Of a stretch of DNA of 64,000 bases, positions 42,327 to 54,240 are shown piece by piece. A program made the translations under genes and the position numbers. How positions within the stretch are numbered: the first letter of the stretch is position 1; each line of letters opens with the position of its first letter. The DNA comes from Leptolyngbya sp. SIOISBB (GTDB lineage Bacteria > Cyanobacteriota > Cyanobacteriia > Phormidesmidales > Phormidesmidaceae), in contig JAAHII010000001.1 in the NCBI GenBank assembly GCA_010671905.1, positions 4,588,001 through 4,652,000 of the forward strand, in the 5' to 3' direction. Under the pieces are notes generated by a model. That model did not search any database and was not told the DNA's origin. It saw only the letters and a list, made by a program, of their open reading frames with translations.

Positions 42327-43278
42327 TTATACGATGCCATCGGCCCCGGCACCACAGATTAGAGCACATACTTTTTCTTGGGCGGCTGGGACATAGGTTG
42401 AGCTGTGGAGGGCAGCGATCGCCGCCGCACCGCTGAGTTCTGCTGCGATCCCCAGTTCAAACCAGAGCCAACGAGCAGCGGCCTGCATCTGCTCATCCGT
42501 GACCAACACCACTTCATCCACACAGCTTTCAATAATGTCGAAGTTAATGGGTTCCGTTTTGCGGGGGGGCCAGGGTGTTGGCGCGGGTGGTGACGCTAGG
42601 CAATTCGACGATGGTATTGGCTTGTAGGCTGTCATATAGGGTTGGAGCGCCGGTCGCTTCTACGCCAATGACTTTGAGGTTAGGACGATGGGCTTTAGCG
42701 GTCAAACTGATCCCGCTGATCAATCCACCGCCGCCAATCGCGACGAGTAGGGTATCAACGTCAGGCAGCGTATCGAGAATTTCTAGCGTGATCGTGCCTT
42801 GACCCGCGATTACCCAGGGATCGGCAAATGGGTGCAAATAGGCGAGGCGATCTCGTTCTGCTTGAGCCAGCGCCGCCTGATTAGCATCATCCCAAACGGT
42901 CCCCGCGCGAATCACGGTAGCGCTCCATTGCAGCAGTTTGTGGGCTTTGGCCTCAGGGGTATTGTGAGGCAGGTAGATTGTGGCTGGCACCTGGGCAATC
43001 CAACCGGCGTAGGCCACTGCCAACCCATGATTGCCCCCCGATGCGGTGATGATGCCGCGCTTTAGGGTCTCCGGAGGCAGTGACAGCAGTTTGTTGACCG
43101 CGCCCCGCGCTTTGAAGGAGCCGGTCACTTGCAAGGACTCTAGTTTGAGCCAGAGGTGGTCGCAGTTGGGGAGCGGCTGTTTGAGGGCGATCGCAGGCAG
43201 GAGCGGAGTTTGACGAATGTGAGGTGCAATGCGCGATCGGGCCGCTTGCACCGCCGCTAGGGTGAGGGTCTCGGTCAT
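42327..43278 (-). pseudogene. Threonine dehydratase / serine racemase family PLP enzyme split by one frameshift at 42563..42569
   Basis: SFKARGAVNKLL, SGGNHGLAVAYAG, AIGGGGLISGIS; frame loss after TTRANTLAP, regained as RKTEPINFDIIESCVDEVVLVTDEQM in the next frame. Confidence 0.88.
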
Positions 43279-43292
43279 CTGTAGTCTCGTCG

Positions 43293-44960
<1,668 letters not shown>

Positions 44961-45164
44961 CTATGATCACCCCTACCAACACCATCCTAGCGATGGGCGA
45001 TCGCACTTGCTGCTGTCGTTTTAACCCATTAATTCTGCCATAGGGGTTGATCTTCCGCCCGCTTTTTCTCAATCGTTTTTGGAGTTCAGCAGACGTATTA
45101 GAATCACTGCCAGGAACCATAACTTGTAGCGGTTCGGTTGGTTGGATAGTGACGGCTCGAATCT

Positions 45165-46937
45165 ATGACATTCTCTTCTTTTTGGCAGCTGGGTCTGGGT
45201 GCCCTTAGCAGTTTGGCAATGATAACTCCAGCGATCGCAGATACTGATGATGCTTTATTTTTGGCCTATCCCCCCGCGACCCACCAGACGGTCAGCGATC
45301 GCATTTTCCTCATTGGCACTGCCGACCCCAATCAGCCGGTACTCGTGAATGGTGAACCGATTCTAGACCGCAGCGAGTCCGGTCATTTTGCCCCGACCAT
45401 TCCACTGGCCCTGGGGGAAAACATGATTACCCTGACCCAGAATGACGAAACCCTCACCATTATCGTGACGCGCTTGTCAGCGACGCCGACCGTGCCGTCA
45501 GACTCTTGGTTTATCCCCGACTCTCTAGTGCCCCAGGTGGATATCGCCCGTCCTGCCGGAGAACTGACTTGCTTTGGCCTGCAAGCTATCCCCAATGCTG
45601 AAATCGCCGTCACTTGGGCCGACCAAACGATTGCCCTTGCTCCACAAACCGCCGCTGTTACCTTACCGCCCAACTCAGCGGTGCTGACGTCACAAAATGA
45701 GCCGGTGCCCTTGGCGGCGACGGTTTATGAAGGCTGCACGATGATTCCCGCTGCAGGAGATCTGGGTCAGCCGATTTATCGCTTGCAGGGGGCGACGGGG
45801 CCGCAAACGGCAATTGCTCCAGGTCAAATCAACCGCCTGGCCAAAACCGACTTGCAAGTCGCTGAGGTCACAGTCGAATCCGGCATTGCCAGAACAGGCC
45901 CCAGCACCAACTACTCGCGAATTACCCCACTGCCCCAGGGCACTCGCGCCGCGATTACGGCGACCGAGGGTGACTGGCTGCGGCTGGACTACGGCGGCTG
46001 GATCCGGACTGCTGAAACTACCATTACCGCAGCAACGGCCCCGCCCCGTTCGATCATGCGCAGCGTCACCTCCGAGCAAATTCCCGGCTGGACGGAGGTG
46101 CGCTTTCCCTTGCAGACACCTGTGCCGATCGCGATTGACCAGACTGCCGACACGCTGACGCTAACGCTGCACAATACCACCCCCCAGACCGATACGATTT
46201 ACTTTGATGTTGACCCCGTTGTGCAGCGGCTAGATTGGCAGCCCGTCTTACCGGATCGCGCGCAGTTCCGGTTTCAATTCCGGACATCGCAGCAGTGGGG
46301 CTATAAAGTGCGGTATGAAGGTACCACGCTGGTGTTGTCGCTCAGGCATCCGCCCGAGTTAGAGAACGATGCATTGGCCGGAGCGACTATCCTGCTGGAT
46401 CCTGGTCACGGTAGCGAAAATGATTTAGGGGCTCGGGGACCCAACGGCTACCCTGAAAAGGATGTCAATCTCGTCGTTTCCCAACTCCTGCGGGATGAGT
46501 TGGAAGTGCGAGGGGCGACAGTCGTCATGACCCGTGAAGGAGACGATGATCTGTTTCCCCGCGATCGCGTCGACATTATCAACGAGGTGGAACCGACTCT
46601 GGCGCTCAGCGTTCATTACAACGCTCTGCCTGATGCGGGAGATGCGATTAACACTGCCGGTATCGGGATGTTTTGGTATCACGCGCAGGCCCATGACCTC
46701 TCCGAATTCCTCCATGACACCCTGGTGCAAGAATTGGATCGACCCTCCTACGGTGTTTATTGGAACAATTTAGCGCTCACGCGGCCCACGGTGACGCCAT
46801 CGGTGCTGCTGGAGTTGGGTTTTATGATCAATCCCGATGAGTTTGAGTGGATTACCGATTCGAATGCTCAAGCCGAGCTGGCAGAGGGACTGGCAGAGGC
46901 GATCGCTCAATGGTTGCAAACGGCGATTCCCGATTAG
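45165..46937 (+). CDS. N-acetylmuramoyl-L-alanine amidase (Amidase_3) with SH3-like region
   Basis: ILLDPGHGSENDLGARGPNGYPEKDVNLVVSQLLRDELEVRGATVVMTREGDDDLFPRDRVDIIN. Confidence 0.94.
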   Translation: MTFSSFWQLGLGALSSLAMITPAIADTDDALFLAYPPATHQTVSDRIFLIGTADPNQPVLVNGEPILDRSESGHFAPTIPLALGENMITLTQNDETLTIIVTRLSATPTVPSDSWFIPDSLVPQVDIARPAGELTCFGLQAIPNAEIAVTWADQTIALAPQTAAVTLPPNSAVLTSQNEPVPLAATVYEGCTMIPAAGDLGQPIYRLQGATGPQTAIAPGQINRLAKTDLQVAEVTVESGIARTGPSTNYSRITPLPQGTRAAITATEGDWLRLDYGGWIRTAETTITAATAPPRSIMRSVTSEQIPGWTEVRFPLQTPVPIAIDQTADTLTLTLHNTTPQTDTIYFDVDPVVQRLDWQPVLPDRAQFRFQFRTSQQWGYKVRYEGTTLVLSLRHPPELENDALAGATILLDPGHGSENDLGARGPNGYPEKDVNLVVSQLLRDELEVRGATVVMTREGDDDLFPRDRVDIINEVEPTLALSVHYNALPDAGDAINTAGIGMFWYHAQAHDLSEFLHDTLVQELDRPSYGVYWNNLALTRPTVTPSVLLELGFMINPDEFEWITDSNAQAELAEGLAEAIAQWLQTAIPD

Positions 46938-47212
46938 CGCGTCAGGCAATCGTGGGTTGTTGCTGCGGATGCAGGCTTGTCGTAACGGACTACTTGCCAT
47001 TGGTGTCAGTGAATCAGCACTGAGGATGCTAACCATGGCTCGGCATCAGCCCCCTGTAAATGCTTGGGTTAGGAATCCGTTCTCCTGACGTTCGGTTCTA
47101 CACCTAACGAACGCCCGAGCTTTCCAGTACTCTCTACATAGCTGGAGAAAATTCTTGATGATGGCTAGAGCAGGAAGTTTTGAGCCCATCGGTTCAGATT
47201 AGGGAGGCGATT

Positions 47213-48769
47213 ATGGAGGCAGCAGTTAACCATACTCGTTTGAGCGATCTACTACTTGATGCAGAAGGATTTTTAGGGAGCAGCCCTCTGAATAGTCCGG
47301 GGGTTCGGGGCACTCAAGCGAGACTTGTGGCTGAAGCTGAATGGCGTGCTGCGATCGCAGCCTTGACGCAACTGTTGCCGACGTTACCGCGTCCTACCCA
47401 GGGCCCCAGCAGTCATCATCAACTCAGTGGCATGGCGCTATCAGGGCCACTGCCCGTCTTAAACGAGGCTGACTTTGGCAAATGCTTTGAGTCTTGGGTC
47501 GTGACGCCGCAGCCTTTGGCCAGTGCCTTACAAGGGCAGCATGCGCTGTTACCCGCGTCAGGCGCGACGCCGCCACCGTCCTTGCTCAATGACCAAATTT
47601 TGCCGTTAACCCTGAATAATCCCTTACTGGCTGAGCGGTTTTGCTTGGTGGTCAGTCCGGCCCTCACGATGGCGATGGTTTTGGGCCAGCCAACCGGGGG
47701 GAGTCCTTGTTTTCAGTATTCTTTTGATCCGGCAACGCTGCTCGTGCTGTGGGAGCAAGTGCGTCTGCATATTGCCGAGACCGCGACGACTAGCCTCGAT
47801 CGCCTCGAACAGCACTTTTCGCAAGCTATTGGTGCGCCAGACTATCGGGTCGTCACCCGTTTCACTCAACTCATGACGGCCCATTTGCCCCATCGTCAAA
47901 ACACCGCGCTACAAGCGAACGAAGAACGAGGAAACCTGCGGTTCACCAACTGCTCGGAACAGATCATGGGGACGAGTCCTAATCGTTCCTCTAGTGCCTC
48001 CCAGTCGCCGTTTCTAGCTTCCATCACGACTCCAGAAGCCGTCCACGAGTCAGCGGATCAACAAACTGAACTGCTCCAGGCGATGGCCCATGAAATCCGG
48101 ACCCCGCTGACAACGATTCGCACGCTGACGCGATCGCTGCTGCGTCGCAAGGATGTGACTAAGGACATGAAAAAGCGGCTACATCGTATTGATGCCGAAT
48201 GTACGCAGCAAATTGATCGGTTCAACCTGATTTTTCGTGCCGTTGAGCTAGAGACGATGGAACGAGATCGCCCGCGCTCTTCGTTGACCCCGATCGCTCT
48301 CAATCAAATCTTCCACGATGCGATCCCGAAGTGGCAACAACAGGCAGAGCGCCGTAATCTCAAGCTCGATGTCACGCTGCCCCCTCACCTCCCTCGGGTG
48401 ACCAGCGACCCTACCCTGCTGAACGAAGTCCTTACCGGCGTGGTGGAATGGTTTACCCAATGCTTGCCACCCCAGAGCCATATTCATATGGGGGTGATGC
48501 TGGCTGGACATCAGTTAAAACTGCAGTTTGAAGCCGCGCCGCTGAACGGTCACTGCTCTCCTGAAGCGGACGTCAGCTATCGTCGTCCGCCACTCAAATC
48601 GGTCGGCCAACTCCTCAGCGTGGTGCCGGAAACCGGTGGCGTTAGCCTGAACCTCGATGTCACCAAGAATCTGTTTGAATTGTTGGGAGGCAAACTCATC
48701 TTTCGGCAGCGGCCTGAGCAAGGTGACGTATTGACTGCGTTTCTACCTCTAGATACGCGAGAAATCTAG
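47213..48769 (+). CDS. Sensor histidine kinase
   Basis: LLQAMAHEIRTPLTTIRTLTRSLLRRKD HisKA motif; weakly recognisable C-terminal ATPase. Confidence 0.85.
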   Translation: MEAAVNHTRLSDLLLDAEGFLGSSPLNSPGVRGTQARLVAEAEWRAAIAALTQLLPTLPRPTQGPSSHHQLSGMALSGPLPVLNEADFGKCFESWVVTPQPLASALQGQHALLPASGATPPPSLLNDQILPLTLNNPLLAERFCLVVSPALTMAMVLGQPTGGSPCFQYSFDPATLLVLWEQVRLHIAETATTSLDRLEQHFSQAIGAPDYRVVTRFTQLMTAHLPHRQNTALQANEERGNLRFTNCSEQIMGTSPNRSSSASQSPFLASITTPEAVHESADQQTELLQAMAHEIRTPLTTIRTLTRSLLRRKDVTKDMKKRLHRIDAECTQQIDRFNLIFRAVELETMERDRPRSSLTPIALNQIFHDAIPKWQQQAERRNLKLDVTLPPHLPRVTSDPTLLNEVLTGVVEWFTQCLPPQSHIHMGVMLAGHQLKLQFEAAPLNGHCSPEADVSYRRPPLKSVGQLLSVVPETGGVSLNLDVTKNLFELLGGKLIFRQRPEQGDVLTAFLPLDTREI

Positions 48770-48886
48770 CGATGCTTGAAGCGGCGCTAACGTCGCTAGT
48801 CTCTTCTGATCTCTGACCGTGATCAGAGTTTGGCCAGTGCCGGTGCTAAGGCTGGGAAGTCGGGCCAGTGTGATGACTGATAACGT

Positions 48887-49567
48887 CTATAACAGAGCGG
48901 GTGTGACCAAGAGTTGAGCCGGATCAATCGCCTGCAAGTGGTGGTAGGCGTTTTTGACGACAGCTTGTCCGCGCAAAAATCCGGTATTCGCGGCTGGACA
49001 GGCATACATTAATGTCTGTTCAGTAAATTGCTCTTTTAACTGCTTGACCTGTCTCAACTGTCGTGGCCAGTGAAACGTTTTGGAAAACCGCAGGGGTTGC
49101 AGTTGGCCCTCACGGTTGGGCAATAAATGCCGCCCGGTGAAGAGAATGCCTCCCTGTTGTGACAAATAGACGCAGGCTGACCCCGGCGAAAACCCTGGTG
49201 TCCAGAAAACCTCACCCCAGCCAGGGAGTGGGTAGCGATCGCGATAGGTCACCACATTGGGCAAGTCTGGTAACAAATAGGCTTCCTGCTCTTGGACTAG
49301 AACCGTCGGGCAATTCAAAACCGCCTGCAATGCTTTCGCCTCGCCGCTAGCCCCCCGATGGGTAATCACCCAATAGTGCACTCCACCGCGATCGCGCAAA
49401 AAATCTAGCACCTCTGGCTCGTTAGCGGGGGCATCAATTAAGAGATTCGTCGTTTGCCCGGCCTCATCTTGTCCCTGGCAAAAGTAAGCCGTGCCCCCGA
49501 GGGTGGCACGGTTCGGGGCGCAAGCATATATGCCTTCTAAAATTAGCCGAGGGGGTTTGACAGACAA
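48887..49567 (-). CDS. MBL-fold metallohydrolase-like protein
   Basis: LLIDAPANEPEVLDFL, HYWVITHRGASGEAKAL, FWTPGFSPGSACVYLSQQGGILFTGRHLL; several canonical metal His are replaced. Confidence 0.75.
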   Translation of the reverse strand: MSVKPPRLILEGIYACAPNRATLGGTAYFCQGQDEAGQTTNLLIDAPANEPEVLDFLRDRGGVHYWVITHRGASGEAKALQAVLNCPTVLVQEQEAYLLPDLPNVVTYRDRYPLPGWGEVFWTPGFSPGSACVYLSQQGGILFTGRHLLPNREGQLQPLRFSKTFHWPRQLRQVKQLKEQFTEQTLMYACPAANTGFLRGQAVVKNAYHHLQAIDPAQLLVTPALL

Positions 49568-49965
49568 GATAAATCGCCTTAAACAACCAGGCTTAAGGCA
49601 GCGGCATGCACAGTTTGCAGCTCGGCCTTAGCACAGTTTTTCTTGAACAGTTGTTTACCCTAGCATGGGAACCGACAACCTTTGCTAGGGTATTGACAGT
49701 GCAAGGCTCGATTGCCAACGCTTTAGCGTGGTGTTGCCCGACTCCGGTGCCATCGGTATCGCGATCTGCGGCATTGGCATGGTTTTGTATCTCTTTTAGG
49801 ATGCGTCCGTCTAAACCATTGAGATATCCTGTGGGGTATGCCGATTTATCGTCACAGTAGAATTTAAGAGAACAAACGATTGGTTGAGTCATTTCCAGCA
49901 GCTTTAGTAGCGGTAGTATTGGGTAACGGCTTGCCTAACGTGAGACAAGCAGGAACCCTGAGCAC

Positions 49966-51441
49966 ATGCTGATTCTATTGCTGTTACTCAGCATTTTTAC
50001 TTACTACGTGGTGAAAAAGAGCGTTGCTGGTTTGACGCGCACACCTACGTGGATGCTCTGGCTAGTGATGATGATTCCCGCGTTTGTCTTAGCCTTATGG
50101 AGCCTGAGCGATCGCGCCGAAGATCCTTTCCCGATTGGCGTATTGCTGGGGCTGTTTATTGTTTGTCCCGTCTTGTACTGGTTCCTGATCCAGTGGGGGC
50201 GCATTCCACAAAAAGTGGGTCAGCAGGCACCCTCAGCACAGCAAACCGCCGCCGAAGCGGTGAAAGCGGCGGCTGAAAAGGCGACTATTCCCCCGTTAGA
50301 AAAGGAAGAAGAAGCCACCATTCAACATTGCTTTCCTTGGTCGGTCTATTACCTACAAAATATTGAATACCGCCCTCAAGCGCTCATTTGCAAGGGCCAA
50401 CTCCGTGCTTCACCGACAGTGGCCTACAACACCGTGCGCGAAAACATTGAAACCCATTTTGGCAAGCGTTTTTTAGTGGTGTTTCAAGAAGGGCTGAATG
50501 GCAAACCCTTTTTTGCCTTAGTGCCTAATCCTGAACGGCAAAAGTCCAATCAGTCAGAGCGACCCGAAAAGCTAGCGCGTCCGGGGTTGGCGTTGGGCCT
50601 GTTCATTGCCACTCTGTTTACTACGACGGCAGTCGGCGCGTTTATCGCGGGGGTCTCTGAAGAGGCTTGGCAAGCGGATCCTTCTTTGTTTTGGCAGGGG
50701 GTACCCTATGCCGTCTCACTCATGCTGATTTTGGGGGTTCATGAGTTTGGTCATTATGTCGCTGCGCAACGTTACAAGATGAAAGCCACGCTGCCTTATT
50801 TCATCCCCATTCCTTTTTTCTTAGGCACGTTTGGGGCGTTCATTCAATTGCGATCGCCGGTTCCTAATCGCCGTGCTCTCTTTGATGTGGGGATTGCGGG
50901 ACCGCTGGCGGGTCTGGTCATGGCTCTCCCTTTGCTGATTTGGGGCCTAGCCCATTCAGAGGTGGTGAGTATGCCGGAAAATGCCAGCCTGCTGAATTTT
51001 GAAGCCCTCGATCCAGGGGCTTCTATTGCCTTAGCTCTATTGAGTAAGCTCGCCTTGGGTAGCCAGTTGGGCATGGATAACGCTATTCATCTACATCCAG
51101 TAGCGGTGTCGGGGTGCTTAGGGTTGGTCGTCACGGCTTTAAATCTGATGCCCGTCGGGCAACTGGATGGCGGGCATATTGTGCATGCGATGTATGGCCA
51201 GCGCAACGGAGCTATTATTGGTCAAGTTTGTCGCTTTCTGGTGCTCGGTCTCACCTTCGTACACAGTGAGCTCTTTATCTGGGCTATTCTGTTATTCTTT
51301 ATTCCCGCGATTGATGAACCGGCCCTCAATGATGTGAGTGAGCTGGATAACAAACGCGATCTCTGGGGTCTCATCGCCTTAACACTTTTGGTCTTGATTG
51401 TATTGCCCACGCCAGGGCCGTTGAAAGCGCTGCTGTTTTAG
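49966..51441 (+). CDS. Site-2 protease (M50) family metalloprotease
   Basis: LGVHEFGHYVAAQRYKMKATLPYFIPIPFFLGTFGAFIQLRSPVPNRRALFDVGIAGPLAG ... NLMPVGQLDGGHI. Confidence 0.95.
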   Translation: MLILLLLLSIFTYYVVKKSVAGLTRTPTWMLWLVMMIPAFVLALWSLSDRAEDPFPIGVLLGLFIVCPVLYWFLIQWGRIPQKVGQQAPSAQQTAAEAVKAAAEKATIPPLEKEEEATIQHCFPWSVYYLQNIEYRPQALICKGQLRASPTVAYNTVRENIETHFGKRFLVVFQEGLNGKPFFALVPNPERQKSNQSERPEKLARPGLALGLFIATLFTTTAVGAFIAGVSEEAWQADPSLFWQGVPYAVSLMLILGVHEFGHYVAAQRYKMKATLPYFIPIPFFLGTFGAFIQLRSPVPNRRALFDVGIAGPLAGLVMALPLLIWGLAHSEVVSMPENASLLNFEALDPGASIALALLSKLALGSQLGMDNAIHLHPVAVSGCLGLVVTALNLMPVGQLDGGHIVHAMYGQRNGAIIGQVCRFLVLGLTFVHSELFIWAILLFFIPAIDEPALNDVSELDNKRDLWGLIALTLLVLIVLPTPGPLKALLF

Positions 51442-51492
51442 CCGCAGACGTAATTAGTTGGCTTTGGTGCGTTCGTTTTGCCCCTTGGTTCC

Positions 51493-51969
51493 ATGACTCA
51501 AGAAATTACTCGCTGGCTTACCGAAATTCGCACGCTGCAGCAGCAATTGGCAGCGGTCCGTCAAGAACGGGATCAGGCTTACCAAAGTGCTGCTAACTGG
51601 CGGCAACGCTATGACGCCGAAGCGAAACAACGGCGTGATGAGGTCGAGACCCTGAAAGCGACTGAAGCAACCTTGCGGACAGAATTATCGATACTGCGAT
51701 CGCACCGCACCGATGCCATCACTGCTGAGTTGGAAACCCAACTCGATAGTCGTAACCTGCAGTCTATGGAAGGGCTGCGGGCTGAACTGATTAAAGCGCT
51801 ACAAACGTGCGATCGCCTGCAACAAGCCCTGAATGCGGAAAAACACGATCACGCGGAAACTCGCCAGACCTTGACCTCGGCCTTGGGGGAAGCGATCGAT
51901 GCGTTTAACCCGGTTTCTAGCCTGGTCAAGCAGGGAAAATCTAAAGCCCATGAAAATGGCCAGACCTGA
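51493..51969 (+). CDS. Coiled-coil hypothetical protein
   Basis: TQEITRWLTEIRTLQQQLAAVRQERDQAYQSAANWRQRYDAEAKQRRDEVETLKATEATLRTEL. Confidence 0.75.
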   Translation: MTQEITRWLTEIRTLQQQLAAVRQERDQAYQSAANWRQRYDAEAKQRRDEVETLKATEATLRTELSILRSHRTDAITAELETQLDSRNLQSMEGLRAELIKALQTCDRLQQALNAEKHDHAETRQTLTSALGEAIDAFNPVSSLVKQGKSKAHENGQT

Positions 51970-52269
51970 ATGGTGAGATATGGATCAGCGATCGCCGATG
52001 GCCCAGGCTTTGCTCAACTCGATCGACTAGCGGCCCGATGACGGATGCTCGGTGCTGCGTGATGCAATCGGAAAACTCCCTTGAATACCGTTACTTTGAG
52101 ATAGCGCTACAGATCGGTGCCGAGAGCGATGGGAGCAAGGGGGCTAGGGAGCAGGATGTGTAGTCGGAGTTTAGAGAATCGGTATAATTTGCTGGCTGGA
52201 CTATTCGACTTTGATACTGTGAAAAATTCCATCGGTTAGACACAATCCAGATTTCTTTAACCAAGTGTG

Positions 52270-53379
52270 ATGAAAAAAGCGACTTCGATGGCAGGCGTTG
52301 CTCTGCTGACTAGTCTCTCACTGGTAGGCTGCAACACTGCTCAAATTGACACCGCTACTGGGCAAGGGTCGCTGGTTACCTACCAATGCAAAGACGGTAC
52401 TGAATTTACGGCTCGATTGTCGGCGAATGAAGCCGTGGCGGATTTGCCTGATCGCCCCAACTTGGCTTTGCCGCTGGTCGAGTCTGAGTCTGGCACTACC
52501 TATAGCGACGGTAGTACCAAGTTGCTGATAGATGGTGAAAAAGCGGTTGTTGAAGTCAATAATGCGATCGTTCTGACGGAGTGTACGCTCGCAACCGCTA
52601 CGGCTGAGCCGTCAACTCCCGACTCTACCCAGAGTCATAATCCCTCCACTGAGAATTCAAACCAGTCAACTAATAGCAGTGGGGCCAGTAATTCTAGCCG
52701 CCCTAATGGCACTCGTACCCAGCGTGTTCAGTTTGCGGCTGGGTCGACGAGCACCACCGTTGAAGATGTCATTGTGGGCTATGAAATGGTTGACTACGTG
52801 CTGGGGGCGCAAGCAGGGCAGTATGCCAACGTCAGCATGGCGACTGACAACCCCTCCAACTATTTCAATATTTTGCCCCCTGGCAGCGATCAGGCAATTT
52901 TTATGGGTTCCGTAAACGGCAACCAATATGAGGGGACGTTGCCTGCGAATGGTGACTACCGAATTCGGGTCTACCTGATGCGTAATGCGGCTCGTCGTGA
53001 CGAAGCTGCCGACTACCGGCTTGAAATGATCATTTTCGGTGGGGGCGGCGGCACATCAGGTGGTCGCAATGTTGAGGGAGATGCTCTAGTACCGGGGACG
53101 CCCTATAACGCGACAGGAGATATTCCCTGTGTCATTGGCCGCGATGGGGCCGATAATTTCTGCGCCTTTGGCGTGGTGCGTGAGGGGGGTGGCGATGGCT
53201 TTGTCGAAGTCACGAATCCGAATGGCAGCACCATCTCTATCTATTTCCAAAATGGTGTGGCGGTCAGCGCTGAAGGGCGGAGCGGAGCCTTTTCCGCCAC
53301 TCGTCAGGGCGACGAGACGATAGTTTTCATTGGTGAAGATCGCTATGCCCTTCCGGATGCAGTGATTTACGGTGGCTAG
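52270..53379 (+). CDS. Hypothetical lipoprotein
   Basis: Lipobox LTSLSLVGCNT; Ser/Asn/Thr-rich linker. Confidence 0.75.
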   Translation: MKKATSMAGVALLTSLSLVGCNTAQIDTATGQGSLVTYQCKDGTEFTARLSANEAVADLPDRPNLALPLVESESGTTYSDGSTKLLIDGEKAVVEVNNAIVLTECTLATATAEPSTPDSTQSHNPSTENSNQSTNSSGASNSSRPNGTRTQRVQFAAGSTSTTVEDVIVGYEMVDYVLGAQAGQYANVSMATDNPSNYFNILPPGSDQAIFMGSVNGNQYEGTLPANGDYRIRVYLMRNAARRDEAADYRLEMIIFGGGGGTSGGRNVEGDALVPGTPYNATGDIPCVIGRDGADNFCAFGVVREGGGDGFVEVTNPNGSTISIYFQNGVAVSAEGRSGAFSATRQGDETIVFIGEDRYALPDAVIYGG

Positions 53380-53544
53380 GGCGATCGCTAGCGGCGACTC
53401 TTGATTCCTGCCTCACCTTGATTTTTAACCGTGACGGGCTAAATAAGAGGGCAAACTCAGAGCTTTCCGGTTTTAGAAACTTTTAAGCTGGTTTGCTCAT
53501 GATCCCCTTTAATATTTTCCCACTAGTAATTATAAAAATTTGCT

Positions 53545-54174
53545 ATGTCAATCAGATTCTGCCCCTTGTATCTGGCTTTATCGGCGATCGCCCTGCCCTT
53601 GACCATGGTGACTAGAGCTAGTGCGGATACCGCTCCGGCCCACTGCGACCTCTATGCGCCCGACGCCGCTTATGCCTACCTGTCCAGCAGCTGCACCTTT
53701 CTCCCAGCGTCAGGGGATATATTGGTGTTCAGTTTCAGGCCAATGGCGTCCGCTACGATTTTTTCGCCAACGGGGCAGTCTGGTGAGTATCGCGACCAGT
53801 ACGGCGGCGTGGTCTATCAAAACGTGTTTGAGTCAGGGCAAAGCTTTGAGTTTCCCGAGGGCTCAGAACTTTATGTCTATTGGGATTACAACAGTTCCTA
53901 TGGCAGCGACCCAGTGCAGGAATATGGTCAGCGGGTCGGTATCCTGACTGCTTACGATCGCGGCTCCCAAATTAATGTCCGCAGTGAACCCACCATTTAT
54001 TCCTATGCTCACAGTTATGGCTTAGCGGGTGATCAGGTGGAAATCTTGCAGTGCGTGCAGGATGCCGATACCCCTGGCAGTGATCTCAACTGGTGCGAAG
54101 TTCAGTTTTTAGAATCGGGCGCAGTGGGCTGGGTGCGCAGCGACTTTATCATCTTCCCCAGCGACGGCTTCTAA
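53545..54174 (+). CDS. Exported protein with C-terminal SH3-like domain
   Basis: Signal peptide; GSQINVRSEPTIYSYAHSYGLAGDQVEILQCVQDADTPGSDLNWCEVQF.ESGAVGWVRSDFI. Confidence 0.78.
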   Translation: MSIRFCPLYLALSAIALPLTMVTRASADTAPAHCDLYAPDAAYAYLSSSCTFLPASGDILVFSFRPMASATIFSPTGQSGEYRDQYGGVVYQNVFESGQSFEFPEGSELYVYWDYNSSYGSDPVQEYGQRVGILTAYDRGSQINVRSEPTIYSYAHSYGLAGDQVEILQCVQDADTPGSDLNWCEVQFLESGAVGWVRSDFIIFPSDGF

Positions 54175-54240
54175 AGACTCGCCAAAAGTGTCTTGTGCCC
54201 TAATTCTGCTGTTTTGCAAGATTTGAAGATTCCTAAGCCC

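Noticed and set aside
45690-46079. Antisense ORF in the amidase gene
   Set aside because: Composition explained by the opposite coding strand.
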